A stretch of DNA of 64,000 nt from assembly GCA_036272195.1 (NCBI GenBank), contig DATAZE010000016.1, positions 1 to 64,000 of the forward strand, read 5' to 3'. Positions 15,707-23,629 of this stretch are shown one piece after another. Every line of letters begins with the position of its first letter. Within the stretch, counting starts at the first letter, position 1. The position numbers and the translations under genes were made by a program. The DNA comes from DASXHY01 sp036272195. GTDB taxonomy: Bacteria > Verrucomicrobiota > Verrucomicrobiia > Limisphaerales > DASXHY01. A model generated the notes under the pieces. That model searched no databases. It saw only the letters and a list, made by a program, of their open reading frames with translations, and was not told the DNA's origin.

Positions 15707-16906
15707 GTGAATGATTTTAACGCCGCGCTCAACGAACGCCTTGCCGCCATCCGCAAACAAGGTTTGTATCGGGAATTGCGCCGCGTTGATTCGCCGCAAT
15801 CACCACGTATCGAGATAGGCGGAAAAGCGCTCCTCAATTTTTCCTCAAACGATTATCTCGGTTTAGCCAATGAGCCGGTCATCAAAGAGGCGGCGATTCA
15901 AGCGGTGGAAAAATTCGGCGCGGGCGCCGGTGCGTCGCGGTTAATTTGCGGTTCGCTGGCGCCGCATCATGAACTGGAGGAGGCGCTCGCCACATTCAAA
16001 GGAACCGAGGCGGCCCTGACTTTTTCGACCGGCTATGCTGCGGCGATTGGGACCATTGGCGCATTGCTCACGAAGGACGACGTCATCGTCATCGATAAAT
16101 TGGTCCACGCGTGCATCGTCGACGCGGCGCGATTGTGCGGGGCGAAGTTGCGCGTTTTTTCGCATAACGATCTTAGTGAATTAGAAGACATTTTGAAGTG
16201 GGCGGTCGAAATCCAAGGTCCAAGGTCCAAGGTCCAAGGTCAGTCGCGGGTTCTTATCGTCACTGAAAGTGTTTTCTCGATGGACGGCGACCAGGCGGCA
16301 TTGCGAGAAATTGTGGAGCTGAAAAATAAATACGGTGCGTGGCTCATGGTGGATGAGGCGCATGCGACCGGCCTTTACGGCAAATACCGCCGCGGCCTGG
16401 CGGAGGAACTCGGCGTCAGCGGTGAAATTGAAGTGCAAATGGGAACATTGGGGAAGGCGTTGGGTGCGAGCGGTGGTTATATTTGTGGATCCCGGCCATT
16501 GATTGATTTTTTAGTTAATCGCGCCCGGAGTTTTATTTTTTCAACCGCGCCAGTCCCAGCGGCAGCGGCAGCGGCAGCGGCGGGAGTGCGTTTTGTTCAA
16601 TCTGAAGCGGGCGAGGCGCGAAGAAATCTCCTCTGGAAAAGAGTCGAAGAATTTCACGCGGCTTTTGGGAAGCCTCCTCCTGCTTATCGCAGCGCCATTA
16701 TCCCGATCATCATCGGTGATGAAACGGAAGCGGTGGAAACAGCGGCCGCTTTGTTGAAAAAAAATATTTTTGTTCCTGCGATTCGATACCCGACGGTCGC
16801 GCGAGGCGAGGCCCGGTTGCGGGTGACCGTGACCGCGGCCCATGAAGTGGGAGAGGTCAACTCTGTCGCGACTGCTGTGCAGCAACTGGTAAATTGTAAA
16901 TCGTGA
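15707..16906 (+). CDS. bioF: 8-amino-7-oxononanoate synthase
   Basis: This 399-residue PLP enzyme condenses pimeloyl-thioester with alanine, the first step of the biotin ring pathway. Motifs are LNFSSNDYLGLAN, GAGASRLICGSLAPHHELE, VDEAHATGLYGKY and the PLP lysine in GTLGKALGASGGY. Two repeat tracts lie inside the gene: four 7-base units near residues 169-178, encoding an insertion before LIVTESVFSMDGD, and a run of six-base units coding eight alanines (16556-16585). The start is GTG at 15707, because no closer ATG precedes the conserved N-terminus. The stop overlaps the GTG of bioA, so the two are translationally coupled. Confidence 0.93.
   Translation: MNDFNAALNERLAAIRKQGLYRELRRVDSPQSPRIEIGGKALLNFSSNDYLGLANEPVIKEAAIQAVEKFGAGAGASRLICGSLAPHHELEEALATFKGTEAALTFSTGYAAAIGTIGALLTKDDVIVIDKLVHACIVDAARLCGAKLRVFSHNDLSELEDILKWAVEIQGPRSKVQGQSRVLIVTESVFSMDGDQAALREIVELKNKYGAWLMVDEAHATGLYGKYRRGLAEELGVSGEIEVQMGTLGKALGASGGYICGSRPLIDFLVNRARSFIFSTAPVPAAAAAAAAGVRFVQSEAGEARRNLLWKRVEEFHAAFGKPPPAYRSAIIPIIIGDETEAVETAAALLKKNIFVPAIRYPTVARGEARLRVTVTAAHEVGEVNSVATAVQQLVNCKS
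16213..16240 (+). repeat. heptanucleotide tandem repeat CCAAGGT x4 inside bioF
   Basis: Four perfect copies of CCAAGGT lie in the coding sequence and are read in all three phases, giving the peptide IQGPRSKVQGQ. Other BioF proteins have only a short loop here, so this looks like an inserted tract. Because the unit is 7 bases, gaining or losing one unit would shift the frame. Confidence 0.85.
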
Positions 16907-18357
16907 ATCATAAACCATTATCGCTGGGTCGACTGGACCATAAATTCGTGTGGCATCCGTTCACACAGATGCGGGATTGGCTGAAGCGGGAGCCGATTGT
17001 GATCGTTTCGGGCAAAGACGCGACCCTGCACGACGCGAAGGGCCGAGAGTTTCTCGATGCCAACTCTTCGATTTGGACCAATCTTCACGGTCACAATCAT
17101 CCAAAAATCAATACCGCGATAAACCGGCAGTTGAGAAAAATCGCGCATTCATCGGCATTGGGTTTTGCCAATGAACCGGCGAGTTTACTGGCGGAAAAAC
17201 TGGTTCAATTGGCGAATCCGAAATCGGCCGGGGATTCAAGGCTTGAGAGAGTCTTACCCCGCCTTGGTAAAGTTTTCTTTTCCGATGATGGTTCGACCGC
17301 AATGGAAGTGGCGCTGAAACTTGCCTATGAATTCGCGCGGCGAACGGGTCGGCGCAAGCCGAAGTTTCTTTCGCTGGAGGGCGCTTATCACGGCGATACG
17401 GTCGGGGCGGTTTCGCTCGGGCACATCGATTTGTTTCATAAAGCCTATGGCGGGCTGTTGTTCAAATCGGACAAAGTCGCCGCGCCTTATTGCTATCGCT
17501 GCCCATTCAACCGCGCGAAGCCGGAACGGAGGGACGCGCGGGAATATCGCCAATGCAAGTGGGAGTGCATTGGCAAACTCGAACAAAAATTCGCCGCGCA
17601 AAAGAAAAAACCGGAGCGGTATGCCGCCTTCGCTTTCGAGCCGCTGATGCAGGGCGCGGCGGGAATGATTGCGCAACCGGAAGGTTGGCTGAGACGCGCT
17701 GCGGAGATCGCACGCGGACACGGCGCGCAATTAATTGCTGACGAAGTCATGACGGGGTTTGGGAGGACTAATTCAAAATTAAAAAGTGAAAATTCAAGAG
17801 CGCTGCTGGCGTGTCACGCGGAGGGCGTACAGCCGGATTTTGCCGCGCTGGCGAAGGGATTGACCGGCGGTTATCTGCCGATGGCGGCGACGCTCACGAC
17901 GCAAAAAGTGTTTGATGCGTTCCTGGGAGAATACGAGGAGTTCAAAACATTTTTTCACGGACATAGTTATACCGGCAATCAACTGGGGGCATCCGCCGGG
18001 TTGGCGAGCCTGGAGATTTTGCAAAGCGGCGAATCCATCCGCTCGCGGGAGATTTTGGAACGGACGTTGCGTGAGGAACTGGCGACTTTATGGGGACTGC
18101 CGAATGTGGGTGATATCCGGCGGGTCGGTCTGGTCGCCGGAATTGAACTGGTGCGAAATTGGCGGACGCGGGAACCGTTTGATTTATGCGAGCGCGCGGG
18201 AATTCGCGTTTGCGAGGCCATGGCGAAAAGGGGTGTCTTGACGCGGCCCATCGGCAACGTAATTGTCTTGATGCCGCCCTATTGCACCACTCCAGTCCAG
18301 GCGCGGCGAATGGTCAGGGCTATTTACGAGGCGTGCGATGAAACTCTTGGGCAATAA
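16903..18357 (+). CDS. bioA: adenosylmethionine-8-amino-7-oxononanoate aminotransferase
   Basis: This 484-residue class III PLP aminotransferase makes 7,8-diaminopelargonate, the step after BioF. Motifs are FVWHPFTQMRDW, DANSSIWTNLHGHNHP, FFSDDGSTAMEVALKLAYEF, LIADEVMTGFGRT and the PLP lysine in ALAKGLTGGYLP. Residues after TGFGRT (NSKLKSENSRALL) are an insertion compared with E. coli BioA, coded by A-rich sequence resembling a dispersed tract. The start is a GTG at 16903 overlapping the bioF stop. No bioB, bioD or birA is in the window. The gene end overlaps the next gene by 20 bases. Confidence 0.92.
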   Translation: MNHKPLSLGRLDHKFVWHPFTQMRDWLKREPIVIVSGKDATLHDAKGREFLDANSSIWTNLHGHNHPKINTAINRQLRKIAHSSALGFANEPASLLAEKLVQLANPKSAGDSRLERVLPRLGKVFFSDDGSTAMEVALKLAYEFARRTGRRKPKFLSLEGAYHGDTVGAVSLGHIDLFHKAYGGLLFKSDKVAAPYCYRCPFNRAKPERRDAREYRQCKWECIGKLEQKFAAQKKKPERYAAFAFEPLMQGAAGMIAQPEGWLRRAAEIARGHGAQLIADEVMTGFGRTNSKLKSENSRALLACHAEGVQPDFAALAKGLTGGYLPMAATLTTQKVFDAFLGEYEEFKTFFHGHSYTGNQLGASAGLASLEILQSGESIRSREILERTLREELATLWGLPNVGDIRRVGLVAGIELVRNWRTREPFDLCERAGIRVCEAMAKRGVLTRPIGNVIVLMPPYCTTPVQARRMVRAIYEACDETLGQ

Positions 18358-20185
18358 AGCGCGGCTGACGGCTGTGCTCGTAATTATTTTATTTTTTGGC
18401 GTCGTTTTTGCGCAGCCGTCTTTCCCGGCGCCGACGAGCACGACAAATTCCGCAGTTCTTCTTCACGAACTGACTAGCCTAACTCCCGATTCCGAAACGA
18501 ATTTGGCCGAGTTGATGCGCATCGCCAATCTCACGGCCAAAAACGACAAAAAGGAATCCAAAGCGGAAAAGAAACTGGCGCGCCGTTCTGAGGACTTGAA
18601 AAATTTACCGACGGCCGAATTGCGAAAGCGCTTTACCGACGATTCGCTAAAATATGAAACTCGCGCCGTCGGGACAATTGGGCGGCTGGCGCAGGAGGCT
18701 TTGCAAGCAAGCGATGGGACACGGAGCGAGCGCGAGCGGGAAATTCTGGAAGTCCAGGCGTCCTTGAGCGGCGAGCATGCGCCACTTGTGCCGGAGAAAC
18801 TCGGCATCATTTCGACGTGGGTTTATTTTTTTAAAAATATGCCGGGCAGTATTGGCCGAGGCAGCGCACCGGCGGCCAATGTGAAGATGGAGGGAACAAT
18901 AGACGACGGCCGCACGGACCCATTGCCTTCCAGCTTTTGGACGCGACCGACGGCGATTTCCAACGAGGATTTGTATGCCGGCTTCGGGCGCAAAGAATTG
19001 CCCCATCTGGAAAAATCGCTTTGCAATTATGACGCGCCAAAAGTCAGTTCCGGCACTCACGCCGGATTTGACGTGGAAAGCGACGGACAGCGTTTCAAGA
19101 TCAAGTTTGGTGAATTGAATTCGGAGGCCTTCACGGCGCGCATTTTCCATGCACTTGGCTATCACGTGGACCCGACCGACTATGCGCCGGAGGTGCGGAT
19201 TCGTTATGATCGGCGAATGCTGCGCGAACTTCATCTCCGCAAACCGCTATCGATGAAAATTACCCCGCTGGGTATTCGCATCTGCACCCTTCAATTTCAA
19301 ACGCATTATGACCCGTTCACTTTCATCACATATGCGGTGTTCAAGGATGGACGGAAAATTTCGGGCGCGGATTTGAAGCAGACGCTTTTTTTAAATCCGA
19401 ACGTTTCGCATCCGGAGGATTCGCTGGAGAATTTTCGACAAGAAGTGGAGGCCGAGCTGGATTACGTAGTGATGGCGCCGGCAAATGTCCAGCCGCGCGA
19501 TACGCCGACGCAATCCATCGGCTCGTGGGAGTTCGGCGGTCTCGGCCACGAGAACCTGCGCGAATTGCGGGGCGCGGGATTGCTGGCGGCATGGCTGGCG
19601 TGGTTCGATTCGCGGGCGGACAATACCAAGTTGCGCGTGGTGCGAGACGCAGATGACGTGCAACTTCAGCATTTCATTTCCGACCTCGGCGGCGGATTGG
19701 GCGCCGGGACAGGTTTGTTTTCGGCGCAGGGCGAAAACCCCAACGAGTTGGCGTGGACGTTTACCGCGCCGGAAATTGTTCGCGGGCCGGGACGGATGAC
19801 GACGCCGTTTCGAATCGAACATTTCCGTCCGACAGTCCCGACCCCGGCGTTCGCGGCCATGACGATGAACGATGCGCGTTGGATGGCGCGGCTGATTGGG
19901 CAACTCACGGAAAATCAAATTCGCGGGGCCTTGATCGCGTCCGGTTATGACAGTGCGGAGGCGAGGCTTTACCTGGAGAAATTGATCAGCCGCCGCGATC
20001 GGATGATTTGCGATTTGAAACTGCAAAATGAAATCCCCCTGATCCGCCCAAACAGACCGAACCACAAATTTAATTATACACCTTCCGCCGATGGGCCGTT
20101 TGTAGTGACGGATTCCACGGGCGCAAAAGTTTTTGCGCGCGAATCTTCACAAGTAATTTCTCAGGGCAAGATTTCCCATCGTTGA
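18338..20185 (+). CDS. secreted protein with atypical kinase-like motifs
   Basis: The 615-residue protein has an N-terminal signal peptide (ARLTAVLVIILFFGVVFAQP) and a charged helical region (residues 45-145). Residues 240-460 contain an ordered set reminiscent of a divergent kinase fold: a strand with FKIKFGE (K254/K256), then a helix with E263, then DSRADN (424-429), then SDLGGGLG (D449). These could be the ATP lysine, the alpha-C glutamate, a catalytic loop and a DFG-like metal motif, as in HipA or Fam20-type folds. This is inference; the family is uncharacterised. A C-terminal part with SRRDRMICDL follows. The ATG overlaps the end of bioA by 20 bases. Confidence 0.5.
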   Translation: MKLLGNKARLTAVLVIILFFGVVFAQPSFPAPTSTTNSAVLLHELTSLTPDSETNLAELMRIANLTAKNDKKESKAEKKLARRSEDLKNLPTAELRKRFTDDSLKYETRAVGTIGRLAQEALQASDGTRSEREREILEVQASLSGEHAPLVPEKLGIISTWVYFFKNMPGSIGRGSAPAANVKMEGTIDDGRTDPLPSSFWTRPTAISNEDLYAGFGRKELPHLEKSLCNYDAPKVSSGTHAGFDVESDGQRFKIKFGELNSEAFTARIFHALGYHVDPTDYAPEVRIRYDRRMLRELHLRKPLSMKITPLGIRICTLQFQTHYDPFTFITYAVFKDGRKISGADLKQTLFLNPNVSHPEDSLENFRQEVEAELDYVVMAPANVQPRDTPTQSIGSWEFGGLGHENLRELRGAGLLAAWLAWFDSRADNTKLRVVRDADDVQLQHFISDLGGGLGAGTGLFSAQGENPNELAWTFTAPEIVRGPGRMTTPFRIEHFRPTVPTPAFAAMTMNDARWMARLIGQLTENQIRGALIASGYDSAEARLYLEKLISRRDRMICDLKLQNEIPLIRPNRPNHKFNYTPSADGPFVVTDSTGAKVFARESSQVISQGKISHR

Positions 20186-20234
20186 TTCGGTTCCGACCTT
20201 GACATCATCCCGGCTGCCGTGAGATGAATCGACA

Positions 20235-20666
20235 ATGACCCCCGACCCGAATCGAAAATCGCCGTCTGATTTGACGCCTTCGGTCGGCGCGGCCACGGAT
20301 ATCGCCCCCCTTGGTCGCACGCAACCGCGGCCCGCCCACGAACTGACCGCCGCGGAAGAGGCGCAAGTCACCGATTGGAACAAGGTGGCGGCCATGGAGG
20401 AATTCCGTGCGTTATTGAAAGCCAAGCTGAGGTTTATTGCGCCAGCCACAGCCTTTTTCGCCATTTATTATTTCGCGCTACCGGTGCTGGTGGGATACGC
20501 GCCCGAATTGATGGGAAAAAAGATTTTTGGGGCGGTGAACCTGGCCTACCTGTTTGCGTTGTCGCAATTCGTCATGGCGTGGGTCATTGCAGCGCTCTAT
20601 GTGCGAGCCGCGGGACGGTTCGATAAAATGGCCGAGGCCATCCTGGCCAAACTTAAATTTAAATAA
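20235..20666 (+). CDS. DUF485 membrane protein (YjcH-like)
   Basis: This 143-residue protein has a soluble 60-residue N-terminal leader and two transmembrane helices (FIAPATAFFAIYYFALPVLV, then AVNLAYLFALSQFVMAWVIA), the layout of DUF485. In enterobacteria the same family (YjcH) is encoded next to the acetate symporter ActP. Here the stop codon is one base before the symporter ATG, so the two are almost certainly co-translated. The usual family length is about 100 residues; the extra is the Pro-rich N-terminus. A role in assembly or activity of the symporter is inferred. Confidence 0.85.
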   Translation: MTPDPNRKSPSDLTPSVGAATDIAPLGRTQPRPAHELTAAEEAQVTDWNKVAAMEEFRALLKAKLRFIAPATAFFAIYYFALPVLVGYAPELMGKKIFGAVNLAYLFALSQFVMAWVIAALYVRAAGRFDKMAEAILAKLKFK

Positions 20667-20667
20667 A

Positions 20668-22284
20668 ATGTCGACTGCCCTCTTGATGTTTGTTGGCTTC
20701 GTTGGAGTTACGCTCGTCATTACGTATTGGGCATCGCGCCGGTCGTCGGGCGCCAACGCATTCTTCGCTGCCGGACGTCAAATCACTGCGTGGCAAAATG
20801 GCTTTGCCGTGGCCGGAGATTACATGAGCGCGGCTTCGTTCCTGGGTATCGCGGGCATGATCGCCTTTCAAGGTTACGATGGTTTCATGTATTCGGTGGG
20901 GTTCCTGGTAGCCTATCTTACGGTGCTACTCATCGTGGCGGAACCTTTGCGAAATGCCGGCAAGTATACGATGGCGGACGTGCTGGCTTACCGGATGAAG
21001 GCCCGGCCGGTGCGCGCAATGGCGGCTTTGAGCACGCTTACGGTGAGCACGTTTTACATGATTGCGCAGATGGTCGGAGCCGGCGCGCTGGTGGCGCTTC
21101 TCCTCAAAAGTTCGGGCATCTCCTACGAGGCGGCGGTGATTGGCGTGGGCATACTCATGATTGTCTATGTGGTCTTCGGCGGAATGCTCGCCACTACCTG
21201 GGTGCAGATCATCAAGGCGATTTTGTTGATGGGGGGGACCATTTTATTGAGCATAATCGTGCTGGGACATTTCGGATTCAGTCTCAGCGCCTTTTTTGAT
21301 GCCATCAGCCACGTCACGTATCACGTTACAAAAGATAGCGTGAAGACCGAGGTGATACAAAATTTCCTGCAACCGGGTTTGCGTTACAAACCACCTTACG
21401 GGGCGCTGGATTTGATTTCGCTGGGAATGGCGTTGCTGCTCGGAACGGCGGGTTTGCCTCATATCCTGGTGCGATTTTACACCGTGCCGGACGCGAAAAC
21501 AGCCCGATACAGCGTGGTCTGGGCGATGGTTCTGATCGGTACTTTTTATATCATGACGACGCTGCTGGGCTTTGGAGCCGCCACGATTGTGGGCCGCGAT
21601 TTCATCACCGACAACGGCGGCACCAACATGAGCGCGCCGTTGCTGGCGCAAGCATTGGGCGGGAATTTTTTCTTTGCTTTCATTTCCGCGATTGCGTTTG
21701 CAACCATCCTCGCCGTAGTCGCCGGCTTGACGATCAGCGCCTCGACTTCCTTCGCGCATGACTTTTGGACCAACGTGATTCATCACGGCACCGAGCGGAA
21801 ACCGGGTGAAGAAGTGCTCGTGGCCCGCGTCACGGCGTTTGTGGTCGGCGCCATTGCGATTACTCTCGCGATTTTATTGGGGTCAAAGGCGAATGTTGCC
21901 TTCCTCGTGGGGCTTGCTTTCGCGGTGGCGGCGTCTGCCAATTTGCCAGTGATTGTGTTGTCGCTGTTTTGGAAACGATTCAATACAGCAGGAGCTGTTT
22001 GCGGATTGGCCACAGGATTGGCGGCGTCGCTGGCACTGATTCTCGTGAGCCCCAGCTTGATGACAATTGATCCGCCGACCGTGACCGGAGCAGCACGTCA
22101 TCTTTTCCAGCACAAACCGCTGTTTCCGCTCGAAAATCCGGGCATTGTCAGCATCCCGCTGGGATTTTTGGGCGCGATCATGGGAGCACTTTTGAGTCGC
22201 GAGCCGGCAGCGGAAGCGAAATTTGCGGAATTGACGGTCCGCGCCAACACGGGTTTAGGCGCTGAGAAGGCGAGCTTGCACTAA
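20668..22284 (+). CDS. actP: sodium:solute symporter, probable acetate permease
   Basis: This 538-residue protein of the SSS family has about thirteen hydrophobic segments. Motifs include AGRQITAWQNGFAVAGDYMS, SAASFLGIAGMIAF, GAGALVALLL and GTAGLPHILVRFYTV, the last typical of ActP-like carboxylate symporters. It is expected to import acetate or a similar short organic acid with Na+. The DUF485 gene directly before it supports the ActP assignment. The ATG at 20668 lies one base after the upstream stop codon; the frame is open further upstream inside the DUF485 gene and was not used. A GC palindrome follows the stop. Confidence 0.88.
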   Translation: MSTALLMFVGFVGVTLVITYWASRRSSGANAFFAAGRQITAWQNGFAVAGDYMSAASFLGIAGMIAFQGYDGFMYSVGFLVAYLTVLLIVAEPLRNAGKYTMADVLAYRMKARPVRAMAALSTLTVSTFYMIAQMVGAGALVALLLKSSGISYEAAVIGVGILMIVYVVFGGMLATTWVQIIKAILLMGGTILLSIIVLGHFGFSLSAFFDAISHVTYHVTKDSVKTEVIQNFLQPGLRYKPPYGALDLISLGMALLLGTAGLPHILVRFYTVPDAKTARYSVVWAMVLIGTFYIMTTLLGFGAATIVGRDFITDNGGTNMSAPLLAQALGGNFFFAFISAIAFATILAVVAGLTISASTSFAHDFWTNVIHHGTERKPGEEVLVARVTAFVVGAIAITLAILLGSKANVAFLVGLAFAVAASANLPVIVLSLFWKRFNTAGAVCGLATGLAASLALILVSPSLMTIDPPTVTGAARHLFQHKPLFPLENPGIVSIPLGFLGAIMGALLSREPAAEAKFAELTVRANTGLGAEKASLH

Positions 22285-22301
22285 GCCCGAAGGTTCAATT
22301 C

Positions 22302-22322
22302 GCACGGGCGAGACGCCCGTGC
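22302..22322. repeat. GRDARA-type palindrome
   Basis: GCACGGGCG AGA CGCCCGTGC is a perfect 9-base stem with a 3-base loop, lying between the convergent symporter and EVE genes. Related copies are at 26899, 35027-35080 and 48928. Read in one frame these code for GRDARA. It could act as a transcription-ending hairpin here, but it lacks a T run. Confidence 0.85.
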
Positions 22323-22333
22323 CACCAGCTGAT

Positions 22334-22741
22334 TTAACTTCTGCTCAGTTCCAAAATCCGATCGAACTGCTCTTTCGTCACCGGTGAAACCGACAATCTC
22401 GATAGTTTAACCAGTTTCATTTCCTTCAACATTTTATCGGTTTTTATCACATCGAGTCCGATCGGTTTCTTGAGCGGTTTTTCCGGGGCCAAATCCACGG
22501 CGGTCCAATCGCCTTCGGTCGCGGTCGGATCACGATAGGCTTCTTTGAGCACGCGCGCGACGCCCACGATTTCCTTGCCGGTGTTGCTGTGATAATAAAA
22601 AACGCGATCGCCCTTTTTCATCGCGCGCAGGTTCAGTCGCGCCGCAAAATTGCGCACGCCGGTCCAGGCGGTCTTGCCGTCCTTGACGAAATCCACCCAC
22701 GAGTAGGAATCGGGTTCCTGTTTTACGAGCCAGTAGTTCAT
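22334..22741 (-). CDS. EVE domain protein
   Basis: This 135-residue protein consists of one EVE domain (PUA-like fold). Motifs are YWLVKQEPDSYSW at the N-terminus, GVRNFAARLNLR, MKKGDRVFYYHSN and IVGVARVLKEAY. EVE proteins bind modified bases in RNA or DNA; the bacterial single-domain group is related to THYN1. A specific target cannot be inferred. The ATG at 22741 puts the conserved N-terminus directly at the start. It is convergent with the symporter gene and divergent from yggS. Confidence 0.9.
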   Translation of the reverse strand: MNYWLVKQEPDSYSWVDFVKDGKTAWTGVRNFAARLNLRAMKKGDRVFYYHSNTGKEIVGVARVLKEAYRDPTATEGDWTAVDLAPEKPLKKPIGLDVIKTDKMLKEMKLVKLSRLSVSPVTKEQFDRILELSRS

Positions 22742-22784
22742 ACAAACGATTTACGATTTGCCAATTACACTTTACGCTACGCGG

Positions 22785-23483
22785 GTGAGTTTGGCTGAAA
22801 ATCTTGATTCAATTCAACAACGCATTCGTGCCGCGTGCGACCGCGCCGGGCGCGCCCCCGAAACCGTGACTTTGCTGGCCGTGACGAAAGGCCAGCCGCC
22901 GGACGTGGTCAACGAAGCCGGCAAGCTGGGCCTCGCGTTCTTCGGCGAAAATAAAATCCAGGAGGCGAAGGCGAAAATCCCGTTGTGTTCGGGGAAGTTG
23001 CGCTGGCATTTCATCGGTCATTTGCAAACGAACAAATGCCGTGATGCGGTTGAGCTTTTCGAAATGATCCAGAGCGTGGACAGCTTGAACGTCGCACGGG
23101 AAATCAGCAAGCGGGCGGATCTGGCAGGGAAGGCGATGCCGATTCTCCTGGAGGTAAATCTTGCGGGTGAGGCCAGCAAATTCGGCTATCGGCCGGAAGC
23201 GGTGGAGGCGGAGTTAACACAAATCAACGGGCTGCCGCGCATTGAGATTCATGGCTTGATGACGGTGCCGCCGTGGACGGCGAACGCGGAAAATGTGCGC
23301 CCGGTGTTTCGGCAATTGCGGGAGCTCAAGCAACACTGCGAACAAATCCTGGGCGCGCCGCTACCACACTTGAGCATGGGGATGACGGGCGATTTTGAGG
23401 TGGCTATTGAGGAAGGCGCGACGATTGTGCGGATCGGGACGGCTTTGTTTGGGCAGAGGAAAAGTTTCAAGAAGGATATTTAG
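22785..23483 (+). CDS. yggS: YggS/PLPBP family pyridoxal phosphate homeostasis protein
   Basis: This 232-residue alanine-racemase-fold protein binds PLP and helps balance vitamin B6 and amino acid pools. The PLP lysine is in LLAVTKGQPPD, followed by FFGENKIQEA, WHFIGHLQTNK and HLSMGMTGDFEVAI near the end, all family hallmarks. The GTG at 22785 gives the usual N-terminus; an ATG 9 codons upstream would add a repeat-derived peptide. The stop codon TAG is the first triplet of a 'tagccacagatg' repeat, so the 3' end touches repeat sequence. Confidence 0.9.
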   Translation: MSLAENLDSIQQRIRAACDRAGRAPETVTLLAVTKGQPPDVVNEAGKLGLAFFGENKIQEAKAKIPLCSGKLRWHFIGHLQTNKCRDAVELFEMIQSVDSLNVAREISKRADLAGKAMPILLEVNLAGEASKFGYRPEAVEAELTQINGLPRIEIHGLMTVPPWTANAENVRPVFRQLRELKQHCEQILGAPLPHLSMGMTGDFEVAIEEGATIVRIGTALFGQRKSFKKDI

Positions 23484-23629
23484 CCACAGATGCAGGCATG
23501 TTCAGAAAAGGCCATGTTTGTTTGAGCCCTTGATGCGCGAACCTCGCGGCAAAAGGAAACTGCGGGAGATTCGCTGTCCTACGTGCTTGAATTCCCGCGC
23601 GAGCTCTGGCAGCTTTTCGTTCATCCAAT

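Noticed and set aside
15671..16240. short tandem repeats as a CRISPR array
   Set aside because: The units are 7 bases with no spacers, unlike CRISPR repeats of about 24-47 bases with unique spacers, and no cas gene is near.
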